Assembly (NCBI RefSeq): GCF_050003625.1
Contig: NC_134398.1
Location: 22,172,622 to 22,236,621 of the forward strand
Direction: 5' to 3'
DNA from: Haematobia irritans
Lineage: Eukaryota > Arthropoda > Insecta > Diptera > Muscidae
DNA length: 64,000 nucleotides
In this document: positions 34,299 through 46,844 of the stretch, one piece after another
Numbering within the stretch: the stretch's first letter is position 1
Layout of the letters: every line of letters begins with the position of its first letter
Notes under the pieces: generated by a model
What the model was told of the DNA's origin: nothing
Seen by the model: the letters and a program-made list of their open reading frames with translations, nothing else
Databases searched by the model: none
Translations under genes and position numbers: made by a program

Positions 34299-36965
34299 AC
34301 AAGTATATACGGCCGTAAGTTCGGCGAGGCCGAAGCTTATGTACCCTCCACCATGGATTGCGTAGAAACTTCTACTGAAGACTGTCATCCACAATCGAAT
34401 TACTTGGGTTGCGGTAACACTTGCCGATGGCAATGTATCTTAAAACTTCCTAACACCGTAATATATACCACATAGTCCATATGTGGTATATATTAAACTA
34501 AAAAAGGCCGATTAAATACGTATATAATTAAGTTTAAAGTTTCTATAGAAATAAAATTTTGACAAAATAAAATTTTGACAACATTTTCTATAGAAATAAA
34601 ATTTGGAAAAAATATTCTATAGAAATAACATTTGGATAAAATATTCTATAGAAATAAAATTCTGACAAAATTTTCTATAGAAATAAAATTTTGACAAAAT
34701 GTTCTATAGAAATAAAAGTTTGACAAAATTTTCTATAGAAATAAAGTTTTGACAAAATTTTCTATAGAAATAACATTTTGACAATGTTTTCTATAAAAAT
34801 AAAATTTTGGTAGATTATTTTTGGCTCGAGTGGCAACCATGGGATCGCCTATATATAACTATAGAACGAAAATCTGGGGATCGATTTATATGGGGGCTAT
34901 ATATAATTATGGACGGATATGGACCAATTTTGGCATGGTCATTAGAGAACAAATACCAGCACCATGTAACAAATTTCAATCGTATCGGATGACTTTTGCT
35001 CCTATAAGAAGCTTCGGAGGTCATATCTGGGGATCGGTTTATATGGGGGCTATATATAATTATGGGCCGATGTGGACCAATTTTTGCATGGTCATTAGAG
35101 AACATATACCAACACCATGTACCAAATTTCAGCGGGATCGGATGAAATTTGTTTCTCTTAGAGGCTCCGTAAGCCAAATCGGGGGATCGATTTATATGGG
35201 GGCTATATATAATTATGGACCGATGTGGACCAATTTTTGCATCGTTTTTAGAGACCATATACTAACACCATGTACCAAATTTCAGCCGGATCGGATGAAA
35301 TTTGGTTCTCTTAGAGACTCCGCAAGCCAAATTTGGGGGTCCGTTTATATGAGGGCTATACGTAAAAGTGGACCGATATGGACCAATTTTTGCATGGTTG
35401 TTACAGACCATATACTAACACCATGTACCAAATTTCAGCGGGATCGGATGAAATTTGCTTCTCTTAGAGGCTCCGTAAGCCAAATCGGGGGATCGGTTTA
35501 TATGGGGGCTATATATAATTATGGACCGATGTGGACCAATTTTTGCATGGTCATTAGAGACCATATACTAAAACTACGGACCAAATTTCAATCGTATCAG
35601 ATGACTTTTGCTCCTCTAAGAGGCTCCGGAGGCCAAATCTGGGGATCGGCTTATATGCGGGCTATATATAATTATGGACCGATATGGACCAATTTTGGCA
35701 TGGTCATTAGAGAACAAATACCAACACCATGTACCAAATTTCAGCGGGATCGGATGAAATTTGCTTCTCTTAGAGGCTCCGTTAGCCAAATCGGGGGATC
35801 GGTTTATATGGGGGCTATATATAATTGTGGACCGATGTGAACCAATTTTTGCATGGTTGTTAGCCGGATCGGATGAAATTTGGTTCTCTTAGAGACTCCG
35901 CAAGCCAAATCGGGGGATCGGTTTATATGGGGGCTATATGTAATTATGGGCCGATATGGACTAATTGTTGCATGGTCATTAGAGAACATATACCAACACC
36001 ATGTACCAAATTTCAGCGGGATCGGATGAAATTTGCTTCTCTTAGAGGCTCCGTAAGCCAAATCGGGGGATCGGTTTATATGGGGGCTATATATAATTAT
36101 GGACCGATGTGGACCAATTTTTGCATGGTTGTTAGAGACCATATACTAACACAACGGACCAAATTTCAATCGTATCGGATGACTTTTGCTCCTATAAGAG
36201 GCTTCGGAGGTCAAATCTGGGGATCGGTTTATATGGGGGCTATATATAATTATGGACCGATGTGGACCAATTTTTGCATGGTTGTTAGAGACCATATACT
36301 AACACCATGTACCAAATTTCAGCCGGATCGGATGAAATTTGGTTCTCTTAGAGACTCCGCAAGCCAAATCGGGGGATCGGTTTATATGGGGGCTATATAT
36401 AATTATGGACCGATGTGGACCAATTTTTGCATGGTTATTAGAGACCATATACTAACACCATGTACCAAATTTCAGCCGGATCGGATGAAATTTGGTTCTC
36501 TTAGAGACTCCGCAAGCCAAATCGGGGGATCGGTTTATATGGGGGCTATATGTAATTATGGGCCGATATGGACTAATTTTTGCATGGTCATTAGAGAACA
36601 AATACCAACACCATGTACCAAATTTCAGCGGGATCGGATGAAATTTGCTTCTCTTAGAGCAATCGCAAGCCAAATTTGGGGGTCCGTTTATATGGGGGCT
36701 ATACGTAAAAGTGGGCCGATATGGCCCATTTGCAATACCATCCGACCTACATCAATAACAACTACTTGTGCCAAGTTTCAAGTCGATAGCTTGTTTCGTT
36801 CGGAAGTTAGCGTGATTTCAACAGACGGACGGACATGCTCAGATCGACTCATAATTTCACCACAACCCAGAATATATAGACTTTATGGGGTCTTAGAGCA
36901 ATATTTGATGTGTTACAAACGGAATGACAAAGTTAATATACCCCCATCCTATGGTGGAGGGTGTA
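34299..36965 (+). mobile_element. composite mini-me-like element, type A copy 4
   Basis: The left end has ACAAGTATATACGGCCG, the hairpin, ACCCTCCACCATGGATTGCG and CGAATTACTTGGGTTGCGG. A 29-bp array (34535-34808) follows, then the GGTTGCCAC-type end reversed (GGTAGATTATTTTTGG, GAGTGGCAACCATG). About a dozen 153-bp units lie at 34840-36700. The right end has ACAGACGGACGGACATGC, TATATAGAC and CATCCTATGGTGGAGGG. Plus-strand frames of 339 and 382 codons cross the tandem and are not taken as genes. Confidence 0.8.
34535..34808 (+). repeat. 29-bp tandem array 11
   Basis: About nine units inside composite mini-me copy 4. It ends in the conserved border TTTTGGTAGATTATTTTTGG. Confidence 0.9.
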
Positions 36966-38103
36966 AAAAGACAATATCGCAATTTCTCTACCTTTTGTTT
37001 TATATCCTGCTGGTTTCTTGAACCCCCAAATTTAGAAGATATGGATATTCAGTCCGATATTTATTTTGTTCTTCGAAGGATATTACATACAATGATTTCG
37101 GAGAGACATTAAAATTGCTTTGCTTGTTGTTTGAGATACTATCATTGTACATATTTTTCGGCCAAAAACAAAATAAGTACATTTCTCAAATTAATTTACA
37201 AAAATATAGGATTACATATTGTGAACCAGCAAACCTAGCGGACTAACTTCTCAAAAAAATAAATAATTAAATAAAAAAATAAATAAAATAAATAAATAAA
37301 AATAAATAAAAATAAATAAAATAAAATACAGAATAAATTTCTCGTACTTGGTATTAAGACAAATATTTTTCACATTGACCTACTAAATTAATTATATACT
37401 CTCTTCACAAACCTATGTAAGCATTCCATAACATATCTTATGGAATACTTCAAATACCCTAACCATAAAGAATTTCTTAAATTTCTTCACTTATAACCGG
37501 CATTAATTCCACAACGAACAAAAAAGAACAACAACAGATAAAAAATCATTTCATCAACAATCATTCAACACAAGCGAAGGAAAACACAAAAACTGCGAAG
37601 AATCTGCCATATATAACACAGATATGTTAATTAAATCAAATATTATTTTAGTCGCAACAATAACAACAAGAATAACATCAGTCATCACGACTATCGCAAT
37701 AGATCGTTTGAAGTGTCAACAAACAAACAAGAAAGAAAAAAAAAATAAAAGAAAAATGCTCAACTCATCTTAAATGCGAATTCAACTTTGGGTTCAGTTA
37801 AATCGGTGTGATTTAAATTTCACTGAAAACAAATTTGTGCGACATCTATTTTTAGCTAAAATGCCTTACTTCTAACACCGTCTTGTCTATAAGCTAACGC
37901 TAGTGGCAGCATTTAAATTGACGCATGTATGGCTCTCTCTCTCTCTCTCTCTCTGTCTCTCTTCCGTAGAGATATCTCTTATGCTTTCTTTCTCTTCGAA
38001 GTATATCTCTTATTTGCCATGGTAAAGAAACTAAAAATGACTCTTGAAAGGAATATAATCAGAAGGTTGATCGTTTTATTTAGCAAACGAAATTGAAATA
38101 AAA
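36966..38103. other. unique-looking region, possible regulatory or UTR DNA
   Basis: (AAAT)n at 37254-37325. A CAACAACAACA-rich stretch at 37500-37740 looks like fly 5' UTR or intronic sequence. A (CT)n tract lies at 37931-37962. No exon is recognised. It is one of the longest stretches here without a repeat family. Confidence 0.4.
37931..37962. promoter_or_regulatory. (CT)n/(GA)n tract, candidate GAGA-factor site
   Basis: TCTCTCTCTCTCTCTCTC followed by TGTCTCTC. In flies such GA repeats bind GAGA factor at open promoters. Here it could equally be a plain microsatellite, because no transcript start is identified next to it. Confidence 0.35.
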
Positions 38104-38350
38104 ACAAGTACGGAAAGTCTAAAGTCGGGCGGGGTCGACTATATTATACCCTGCACCACTTTGTAAATTCATATTTTCGATACGATATCAAATCCGTCAA
38201 ATGATTTGGGTGCTATATATAAAGTTTTTTTGTCCCAAATGCATACATTTAAATCTGACTCGATCTGGACAGAATTTGATAGACTTCTGCAAAATCAATA
38301 GATTCAAAATTTAAGTCGGCTAATGCACTAGGGTGGAACACAATGTTAGT
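38104..38350 (+). mobile_element. truncated mini-me-like element, type B copy 3
   Basis: Starts ACAAGTACGGAAAGTCTAAA, then the hairpin (AGTCGGGCGGGGTCGACT) and TATTATACCCTGCACCAC. It is cut at GGTGGAACACAATGTTAGTA, where type A copy 5 begins. Only the hairpin end and about 200 bp remain. Confidence 0.7.
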
Positions 38351-38545
38351 AAAAAACAAGTATATACGGCCGTAAGTTCGGCCCGGCCGAAGCTTATGTA
38401 CCCTCCACCATGGATTGCGTAGAAACTTCTACTGAAGCCGATGGCAAGGTCTCTTAAAACTTCCTAACACCGTAATATATACCACATAGTCCATACGTGG
38501 TATATATTAAACTAAAAAAGGCCGACTAAAAAATAAAATAAATAA

Positions 38546-38970
38546 AAACAAAATAAAATTTTGACAACATTTTCTATAGAAGAAAAAATTTTTACAAAAT
38601 TTTCTATAGAAATAAAATTTGGAAAAAAATTTCAATAGAAATAAAATTTTGACAAAATTTTCAATAGAAATAAAATTTTGACGAAATTTTCTTTAGAAAT
38701 AAAATTTTGACAAAATTTTCAATAGAAATAAAATTTTGACAAAATTTTCTATAGAAATAAAATTTTGACAAAATTTTCTATAGAAATAAAATTTTGACAA
38801 AATTTTGTATAGAAATAAAATGTTGACAAAATTTTCTATAGAAATAAAATTTTGACAAAATTTTCTATAGAAATAAATTTTTGACAAAATTTTCTATAGA
38901 AATAAAATTTTGACAAAATTTTCTATAGAAATAACATTTTGACAATGTTTTCTATAAAAATAAAATTTTG
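38546..38970 (+). repeat. 29-bp tandem array 12
   Basis: About 15 fairly homogeneous units inside composite copy 5. Confidence 0.9.
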
Positions 38971-39652
38971 GTAGATTATTTTTGGCTCGAGTGGCAACCA
39001 TGATTATGAACCGATATGGACCAATTTTTGTGTGATTGGGGATCGGCTATATGTAACTATAGACCGATATGGACCAATTTTGGCATGGTTATTAGCGGCC
39101 TTATACTAACACCACGTTGCAAATTTCAACCGGATCGGATGAATTTTGCTCGTCCAAGAGGATCCGGAGATCAAATCTGGGGAACGGTTTATATTGGGGC
39201 TATATATAATTATGGACTGATATGGACCAATTCTTGCGTGTTTGTTAGAGACCACATTCTAACACCATGTTCCAAATTTCAACCGGATCGGATGAATTTT
39301 GCTCCTCCAAGAGGCTCCGGAGGACAAATCTGGGGATCGATTTATATGGGGGCTATATATAATTATGTACCGATATGGACCAATTCTTGCATGATTGTTA
39401 GAGACCATATACTAACACCACGTACCAAATTTCAACCGGATCGGATTAATTTTTCTCCTCTAAGAGGCTCCGGAGGTCAAATCTTGGGATCGGCTTATAT
39501 GGGGGCTATATATAATTATAGGCCGATGTGGACCAATTTTTTCATGGTCATTAGAGAACATATACCAATACCATGCACCAAATTTCAGCCGGATCGGATG
39601 AAATTTGCTTCTCTTAGAGCAATCGCAAGCCAAATTTGGGGGTCCGTTTATA

Positions 39653-41715
39653 CACACAAAAAATTTTTTTTTGATTTCAATCACGAAAATCGCGGATTCA
39701 ATCATTTTTTTAATTGAAATGTCTTCAATCACGAAAATGATAGCATCAATCACCCATTTTGATTGAAAACCAACACGATTTTCAATTAAAAATTTAATTG
39801 ACTTTTGTCACGGAATCAATTAATTGTGTGATTGAATCAATTAAAAACGTGATTGATTTTTAACATAAAATTCAATCACAGTTTTAATTGAATCAATTAA
39901 AATTTTAATTAATTTCGCGACAAAAATCAATCAACTATTTGATTCATTCAATTAAATAATTAATTGAAATTGGCTTCAATCAAAAAAATTATATATTGCG
40001 ACCCCAAAATCGTATTTAATTTTATTTGAAATAAAAGAAAATATGTGTTTCTTATAAAACATATTTAATATTTTATTATTTTTTGAATTATGCAATAGAC
40101 AAATAAATTTGATTCTTGTCATTTGTGGTTTGTTCTAACATAACTTACAAATACAATTACATAAATTATATAAATCATTATCTTCCTTATAATAATAACC
40201 ATGTTAGCATGGTCCTTCTAATATGTAGATGCGCCTAGATTTCCAATAAATCAGCAGCCTGTAAGCTAAATTAGTTTTTCTGAAAGTAAACAGAATAATT
40301 CGAATTTTATTTTGTTCAATTAAAAGTTAATTTTGTTAAACATTACCTGCATAGAATATCAAGTTCAATTCTTAGTTCCAGGTTGCAGATTTATAATCTT
40401 CTTTGCAGTTGTAGTCTTTTAGCATAAAAAGGTGTATTAAGGAGCTCGGTAATTTAATTTTAGTAGCAATTCCTTTCCAAAATTTCTGCACATTGAAATC
40501 GTCTATTAAAATTTGAACCAATCATAGACAAAAATAATGGGAAAGCAATGTAATATTTGGTATTATATTGATGATACTTTGCAAATTCTAAAAATAGAAA
40601 AAAATATATAAATGGGAAATACATATTTTTATTATTTTCGGATATTTTTCATATTTTTAAATCCAAGAGAAAGAACTTTTTTACCATTACATAATTCAGC
40701 TCATTAATTTATATATCAGATATACTCTCTCTACTTGGGTTCAAACTGAAAAAGGCAGGTAAAACAAAAATACAATTTAATGCCAACGCCACTTCGCAAC
40801 TTCAAGGTGAATCTTCCAACAAACCCATAACGCTCTTGGTTTTAAGAAAACTAGTAGTGAAAAAAATTATAATTTTAAAAGATCAATACGGTACCCACTT
40901 TTTTGTTGCAAACATATTCTTACATATTTGATAAAATGATGGAGTTGATTGGTCAATTTCACGAAATATAATTGGTTACTAAAAGAAATGAATAAAAAAT
41001 ATATTATTTTAGTCCGTTTAATGCAAACAGGCTTCAATGGAAAACGGTATTCACATTTCACAATTTCTTACCTTCAATAAACGTAGATTGTTTTCCATAT
41101 TTACAATACCACAAAACACAAACACAGGTAATTTCAAATGCGTTCTCTCATATATTTTTTCAAACCTTTAGCACGTGGCCATTTGTTGTTGCACACTTTA
41201 TTTATTTCAACCCTTTGCTATGATTTGTTGTTGCGTTCAAAATATTTATGTACACATTTTCAATGCAGCAGACAGAATGTCGCCAATCATGTTTTTCAAT
41301 TTACGCGAAAAACAAAAACCCAACCGTTCGTTACAAGTTACTTCTACAGACTGATCTCTCCATCGTACATTGTTGAATAAATACCCATTCTCTTGTTCTC
41401 TTTTCGCTCTTTCCATTGCTCAAAATTATTCAATTTCAATCACAAAGGTGATTGGATCAATCACATGTGTAATTGGAAACGGAAAAAATTTCAATCACGT
41501 TTGTAATTGAAAATTATTTCCGAATTGATTAACAAATTGATTGTATCAATTAATATTTTAAATGGAAACGTTACAAATATCGATCATTTTTTTAATTGGG
41601 TTTTATTCGGATTTGATTAAATAATTAATTGAATCAATTAACATATTAATTGAATCCGTTTCCAAATTCAATTAAGTGTTTAATTGAAAAAATTTTGGTG
41701 ATAATTTTTTGTGTG
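39653..41715. mobile_element. 2063-bp DNA-transposon-like element with TA duplication
   Basis: Ends CACACAAAAAATT and AATTTTTTGTGTG form a perfect 13-bp terminal inverted repeat. TA is present at 39651-39652 and 41716-41717, and excision restores the host sequence. About 320 bp inside the left end and 260 bp inside the right end are dense with ATTGAATCAATTAAAA-like palindromic motifs. The 1.4-kb centre is AT-rich with no long reading frame. A minus-strand ATG near 41099 (MENNLRLLK) runs into a GTAAGA donor, and a TTTCTTTTAG acceptor lies near 40984; joining them gives an immediate stop. TA target and short terminal repeats suggest a Tc1/mariner-type transposase in trans. No transposase was recognised. 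Confidence 0.75.
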
Positions 41716-41995
41716 TATGGGGGCTATACGTAAAAGTGGACCGATATGGGCCATTTGCAATACCATCCGACCTACATCAATAACAACTACTTATGCCACG
41801 TTTCAAGTCGATAGCTTGTTTCGTTCGGAAGTTAGCGTGATTTCAACAGACGGACGGACGGACAAGCTCAGATCGACTCAGAATTTCACCACGACCCAGA
41901 ATATATATACTTTATGGGGTCTTAGAGCAATATTTCGATGTGTTACAAACGGAATGACAAAGTTAATATACCCCCATCCTATGGTGGAGGGTATG

Positions 41996-43845
41996 AAAAG
42001 GAAATATTTTTGACAAATTCAAAAATATTTATTAGACACAAATAATTTTTTGACGTGTTAAAGAAAATTTTCTATATGAAGGAATGAATTGAAGTTCAAA
42101 ATTACAATAATGCCTTTAGTGCCGTACACAATGGACATTTTATTAGGATGCGACACAATCACATTCAGCACTCGTCAACCTAGAATAGCCTAAAAAGAAG
42201 GTTCTTTGATTTATTTTGATGTCATAATTGCCACAAAAATCCAACATCTCCGGATCTTAATCCGTTGGACTTTTGAGTCTGGGGCATCACAAGGCGGCTC
42301 TTCACCCGGAATGGGCCAATATACCGAAAAACCAATAATATAGCCATATGTCAGTCCACAATTCGTGCCAAAGTTTTCCAATGCGAACAAATCTAATTGG
42401 TTTTAAAATTTGTTTTTATTTCCAACAATGTTTGCTTTTATGCGATAAAAATAAAAAAGCGATCTACTTTGTTGCAATACATATCAGTTTATATATGTAT
42501 ATGTGAGAACATGTGTTGATATGAAATTCCCTTCAGTATATGTTTACAATATTGTATTTTTCTAATCCGGTGTTTTTCTGTACCACTTTTTCTTCCACTC
42601 TGTTGATGGTTATACAAAACCAATTTTCGCCTAAAAGTATGCTCCAATTTTCTAAGTAATTAAATATTTGCCTTTAAATGCGTGACTAAATGTAAGCATA
42701 GCAGTACTGTTAATAACATTCTTATGATATTGTGCTTAAGTTAATGAAAAATCGAATTATATTTTCTGCTTAGAAAGAGACCACCACCACTAAAGCTAAA
42801 GTGGTTCAATGGATTGATGGACTACGATTCCCACAAATGGCATTTGGTTGTAAAATGTTGTAATAAAATCGACACCATTGCATGAATATAAGCGTAATTA
42901 ACGAGCGTAGAAGCTAATCATTTGATAAATGTCTTTCATTTTGCCAAAAACACGCAATGCTTTTATCGAACCAAGCAAGTGTCGGAGAAAAAGGGAAACT
43001 GTTCTACGTTGTGTACGTGTCAAAAAGGTATATTGCATGACAAGTGTAAAAATTAATCAAACATTAGAAAGTTAATGAGAAATATTTATCTACCATACAT
43101 TTTTAGCTAATATTAGATAGTCAAAGAAACAGTTTATGACCTCGTTGTGTTGAGTATGACAGATGTCTTGTTCTAGGATATCAAATGCCATAGGGTTGGC
43201 ATGTTCCAGTGAAAGGCATATTTGTTGACTTTTCAGATTGTGTGTATGTGTGTGTTTTTTAATACAAAGTAACTTAAGCATTTTTGTTAGAATTAGACAG
43301 TTTTTGTTTTTTTATTTTTTCTCTACATTCTAAAGAACTCATTATTTTTTTCGGACAAGTGACCAAAATTGAGTGCGCCAAAGCCAAACAATCCTTTGGG
43401 GTCTACGTTTTTTTCCTGTCTCTGTTTTTCCTGGAAAGTATGTTTCCCTTTTATTTTTCTTATGTCATTTTTACCTTTCATGACTGTCCGAAAAATTGAA
43501 AAAAACAAAAGGACAAAACATTGCAATTAATTCCAAGGTCATGTGTATCAAGTGGTTGTTCTACAAATGATTGTATACGAATTTCGCGTGACACAAGTTC
43601 CTTAAATTTCTTTTATTTAGTTCGAAATGGTTTCCGCTGTTTACCCTACACCACTCTGACTTGTTACGAGCGGTTTATAACAGCTTTGGAAATTATTAGA
43701 ATTTCAAGAAGAGTGTTGGAAAATATTAACCTTACAATTTTTTTCCGAATCATAAATACCCACCTCCATTAATTAAATAATAGAATTGTTTCCTTTGAAA
43801 ATCCTTCGTTGGGTTACTTGAAAATAATTCTACGTAATCGGCAGA
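41996..43845. other. largely unique spacer with one transposase relic
   Basis: Besides the relic at 42235-42392, no exon or repeat family is recognised. Frames of 60-85 codons at 43090-43772 show no motif. A GT-rich stretch lies near 43240. Confidence 0.4.
42235..42392 (+). pseudogene. Tc1/mariner-superfamily transposase C-terminal relic
   Basis: Plus frame reads KNPTSPDLNPLDF, stop, VWGITRRLFTRNG and so on to STIRAKVFQ. SPDLNPLDFxVWG is the third-aspartate block of Tc1/mariner-like transposases, here with a stop codon just after it. The first two catalytic blocks are not found upstream. The NPLDF context differs from the mariner relics at 1-234 and 4012-4189, so this is a separate family. 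Confidence 0.7.
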
Positions 43846-43849
43846 GTTA

Positions 43850-44310
43850 ATACATGGGGGTTATACCAAAACATAGACCGATCTGTGGATCATATTCGCT
43901 ACACCTATTTAAGGACCTAAAATACCTCTAAATTTTCAATGTTAGACAAGATTAGGATAAAAATTGCTGTGTCTGGAAGCCCAAGAAGTCCAATTCGGCA
44001 GATCGGTCTATATGGAGGTATTAAAAATGTGAATATATATGCCCCATATTCGGACCCTAGATACCTCTAGAGTTTGGATTTCTTTTGGGATGTTTAGACG
44101 CTCAAGACCCCAAATGGGAGGGGGTCGGTTAGTATGGGGGCTTTATCAAAATCTGGACTGATATAGCCCATCTTCACCTTCTTGCCGACAAAAAAAAATT
44201 CATAACGATAGCTTCATTTTTGAAGACTGTAGCGTGATCAAAACAGACAGACGGACATGGTTATATCGTCTTAGAATTTCTCCCTGATCAAGGAGATATT
44301 CCGATGTATT
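43850..44310 (+). mobile_element. strongly diverged mini-me-like copy
   Basis: GGGGGTTATACCAAAACATA, GATCGGTCTATATGG and GGTCGGTTAGTATGGGGGC are old tandem units. ACAGACAGACGGACATGG sits at the microsatellite position, followed by ATTCCGATGTATTACAAACA. It appears to be the oldest type A copy here. Confidence 0.55.
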
Positions 44311-44317
44311 ACAAACA

Positions 44318-44415
44318 CTGTTGCCACTTGTGCCAAAAATAATCTACCTCAATTTGAAGAAATTTTTACCAAAAATCTACCAAATTTGAAAAATTTTTAT
44401 TTTGGAGTTATTTTT
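44318..44415 (-). mobile_element. end fragment of an array-bearing element
   Basis: GTTGCCACTTGTGCCAAAAA, then AATAATCTACC and the AAAATCTACCAAATTTGA leader, cut by mini-me copy 6. Confidence 0.6.
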
Positions 44416-45627
44416 TATACCCTCCACCATAGGATGGGGGTATATTAACTTTGTCATTCCGTTTGTAACACATCGAAATATTGTTCTCAGACCCCATAAA
44501 GTATATATATTCTGGGTCGTGCTGAAATTCTGAGTCGATCTGAGCATGTCCGTCCGTCCGTCCGTCTGTTGAAATCACGCTAACTTCCGAACGAAACAAG
44601 CTATCGACTTGAAACTTGGCACAAGTAGTTTCTATTGATGTAGGTCGGATGGTATTGCAAATGGGCCATATCGGTCCACTTTTACGTATAGGACCCTCAG
44701 ATTTGGCTTGCGGAGCCTCTAAGAGAAGCATATTTCATCCGATCCGGCTGAAATTTGGTACATTGTGTTGGTATATGGTCTCTAACAATCATGCAAAAAT
44801 TGGTCCACATCGGTTCATAATTATATATAGCCCCCATATAAACCGATCTCTAGATTTCGCTTGCGGAGCCTCAAATAGAAGCAAATTTCATCCGATCTGG
44901 CTGAAATTTGGTACATAATGTTGGTATATGGTCTCTAAAAACCATGCAAAAATTGGTCCATAACGGTTCATAATTATATATAGCCCCCATATAAACCGAT
45001 CCCCAGATTTCGCTTGCGGAGGCTCAAAGAGAAGCAAATTTCATCCGATCCGGCTGAAATTTGGTACATGGTGTTGGTATATGATCTCTAACAACCGTGC
45101 TAGAATTGGTCCATATCGGTTCATAATTATATATAGCCCCCATATAAACCGATCCCCAGATTTGGCTTGCGGAGCCTCAAAGAGAAGCAAATTTCATCCG
45201 ATCCGGCTGAAATTTGGTACATGATGTTGGTATATGGTCTCTAACAACCATGCAAAAATTGGTCCATATCTGTATATAGTTATATATAGCCACACACACA
45301 AAAATTGGTCATATCGCCAAAACTAATGTACCAAAATTTTATTACTAAAGAAAATTTTGTCACAATTTTATTTCTGTAGAAAATTTTGTCAAAATTTTAT
45401 TTCTATAGAAAATTTTGTCAGAATTTTATTTCTATAGAAAATTTTGTCAAAATTTTATTTCTATAGAAAATTTTGTCAAAATTTTATTTCTATAGAAAAT
45501 GTTGTCAACATTTTATTTCCATAGAAAATGTTGTCAAAATTTTATTTCTATAGAAAATATAGTCAACATTTTATTTCTATAGAAAATTTTGTCGAACTGA
45601 ATTATATACGTATTTAATCGGCCTTTT
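44416..45627 (-). mobile_element. mini-me-like element, type A copy 6, truncated by type B copy
   Basis: Left end TATACCCTCCACCATAGGATG, (GTCC)n at 44549-44567, and four 153-bp units. After TATAGTTATATATAGCC come ACACACACAAAAATTGG and an inverted 29-bp array. The tail AATTATATACGTATTTAATC is the inner part of the type A hairpin side. The hairpin end itself is replaced by the type B element. Confidence 0.7.
45333..45596 (-). repeat. 29-bp tandem array 13
   Basis: About nine clean inverted units within mini-me copy 6. Confidence 0.9.
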
Positions 45628-46843
45628 TATACCCTGCACCACACTGTGGAACAGGGTATTATAAGTTAGTGCATATGTTTGCAACACCCAGAAGGATACG
45701 AGATAGGCACATGGTGTCTTTGGCAATAATGCTCAGGGTGGGTCCCTGAGTTGATATAACCATGTCCGTCTGTCCGTCCGTCTGTCTGTGAACACATTTT
45801 TGTGATCAAAGTCTAGGTCGCAATTTAAGTCCAATCGCCTTCAAATTTGGTACATGTTCCTAGTTTGGATCAGAATAGAACCCTATTGATTTTGGAAGAA
45901 ATCGGTTCAGATTTAGATATAGCTCCCATATATATCTTTCGGCCGATATGCACTAACATGGACCCATCAGCCAGAGTTTTACACCGATTTGCTTGAAATT
46001 TTGTACAAACATAACACTTAGTCGTATAGTGAAGTTTGCAAAATTTGATTGAAATCGGTTCAGATTTAGATATAGCTCCGATATATATCTTTCGCCCGAT
46101 ATGGACTTATATGGCCCCAGAAGCCAGAGTTTTGGCCCAATTTATTTGAAATTTTGCACTAGGAGTACAATTTGTAGTGCAGTTAAGTGTGCAAAATTTA
46201 ATTGAAATCGGTTCAGATGTAGATATAGCTCCTATATATGTCTTTCGCCCGATATGGACTAATATGGTTTTAATAGCCAGAGTTTTGGCCCAATTTGGTT
46301 GAAATTTTGCACAGGGAGTAGAATTAGCATTGTAGCTATGCGTGCCAAATTTGGTTGAAATCGGTTCAGATTTAGATATAGCTCCCATATATATGTTTTT
46401 CTGATTTCGACAAAAATGGTCAAAATACCAACATTTTCCTTGTAAAATCGCCACTGCTTAGTCGAAAAGTTGTGAAAATTACTCTAATTTTCCTAAACTT
46501 CTAATACAAATGTATCGAGCGATAAATCATAAATAAACTTTGCGAAGTTTCCTTAAAATTGTTTCAGATTTAAATGTTTCCCATATTTTTTTTACTAACA
46601 TTGTGTTCCACCCTAGTGCATTAGCCGACTTAAATTTTGAGTCTATACATTTTGTAGAAGTCTATCAAATTCTGTCCAGATCGAGTGATATTTAAATATA
46701 TGTATTTGGGACAAACCTTTATATATAGTCCCTAATACATTTGACGGATGTAATATGGTATCGAAAATTTAGATCTACAAAGTGGTGCAGGGTATAATAT
46801 AGTCGGCCCCGCCCGACTTTAGACTTTATTAATACTTGTTTTT
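45628..46843 (-). mobile_element. mini-me-like element, type B copy 4
   Basis: Complete: TATACCCTGCACCACACTG, GTCCCTGAGTTGATATAACC, (GTCY)n at 45764-45787, three to four roughly 150-bp units with AGATATAGCTCCCATATATA, then AGTGGTGCAGGGTATAATA, the hairpin and ATACTTGTTTTT. Very close to the copy at 4240-5770 over both end regions. Confidence 0.8.
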
Positions 46844-46844
46844 C

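Larger units (their letters stand above)
38356..41995 (+). mobile_element. composite mini-me-like element, type A copy 5, split by a TA-flanked insertion
   Basis: Left end and array (38546-38970) as in copy 4. Then GGTAGATTATTTTTGGCTCG, GTGGCAACCATG and four 153-bp units up to 39650. Interrupted by the 2063-bp element. It resumes at 41716 with TATGGGGGCTATACG and ends at CATCCTATGGTGGAGGG. Removing the insert restores the usual GTCCGTTTATATGGGGGC phrase. Confidence 0.8.

Noticed and set aside
34821..37021. 339- and 382-codon plus-strand frames as genes
   Set aside because: They lie within the mini-me 153-bp tandem; overlapping minus-strand frames are also open, and unit length divisible by three explains them.
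40340..41110. Minus-strand spliced gene inside the 2063-bp element (MENNLRLLK start with GTAAGA donor)
   Set aside because: Joining the visible donor and acceptor gives an immediate stop, and no long exon follows; kept only as a note on the element.
43284..43772. Frames of 71 and 83 codons as small genes
   Set aside because: No motif, poor start context, low-complexity hydrophobic composition expected from T-rich DNA.
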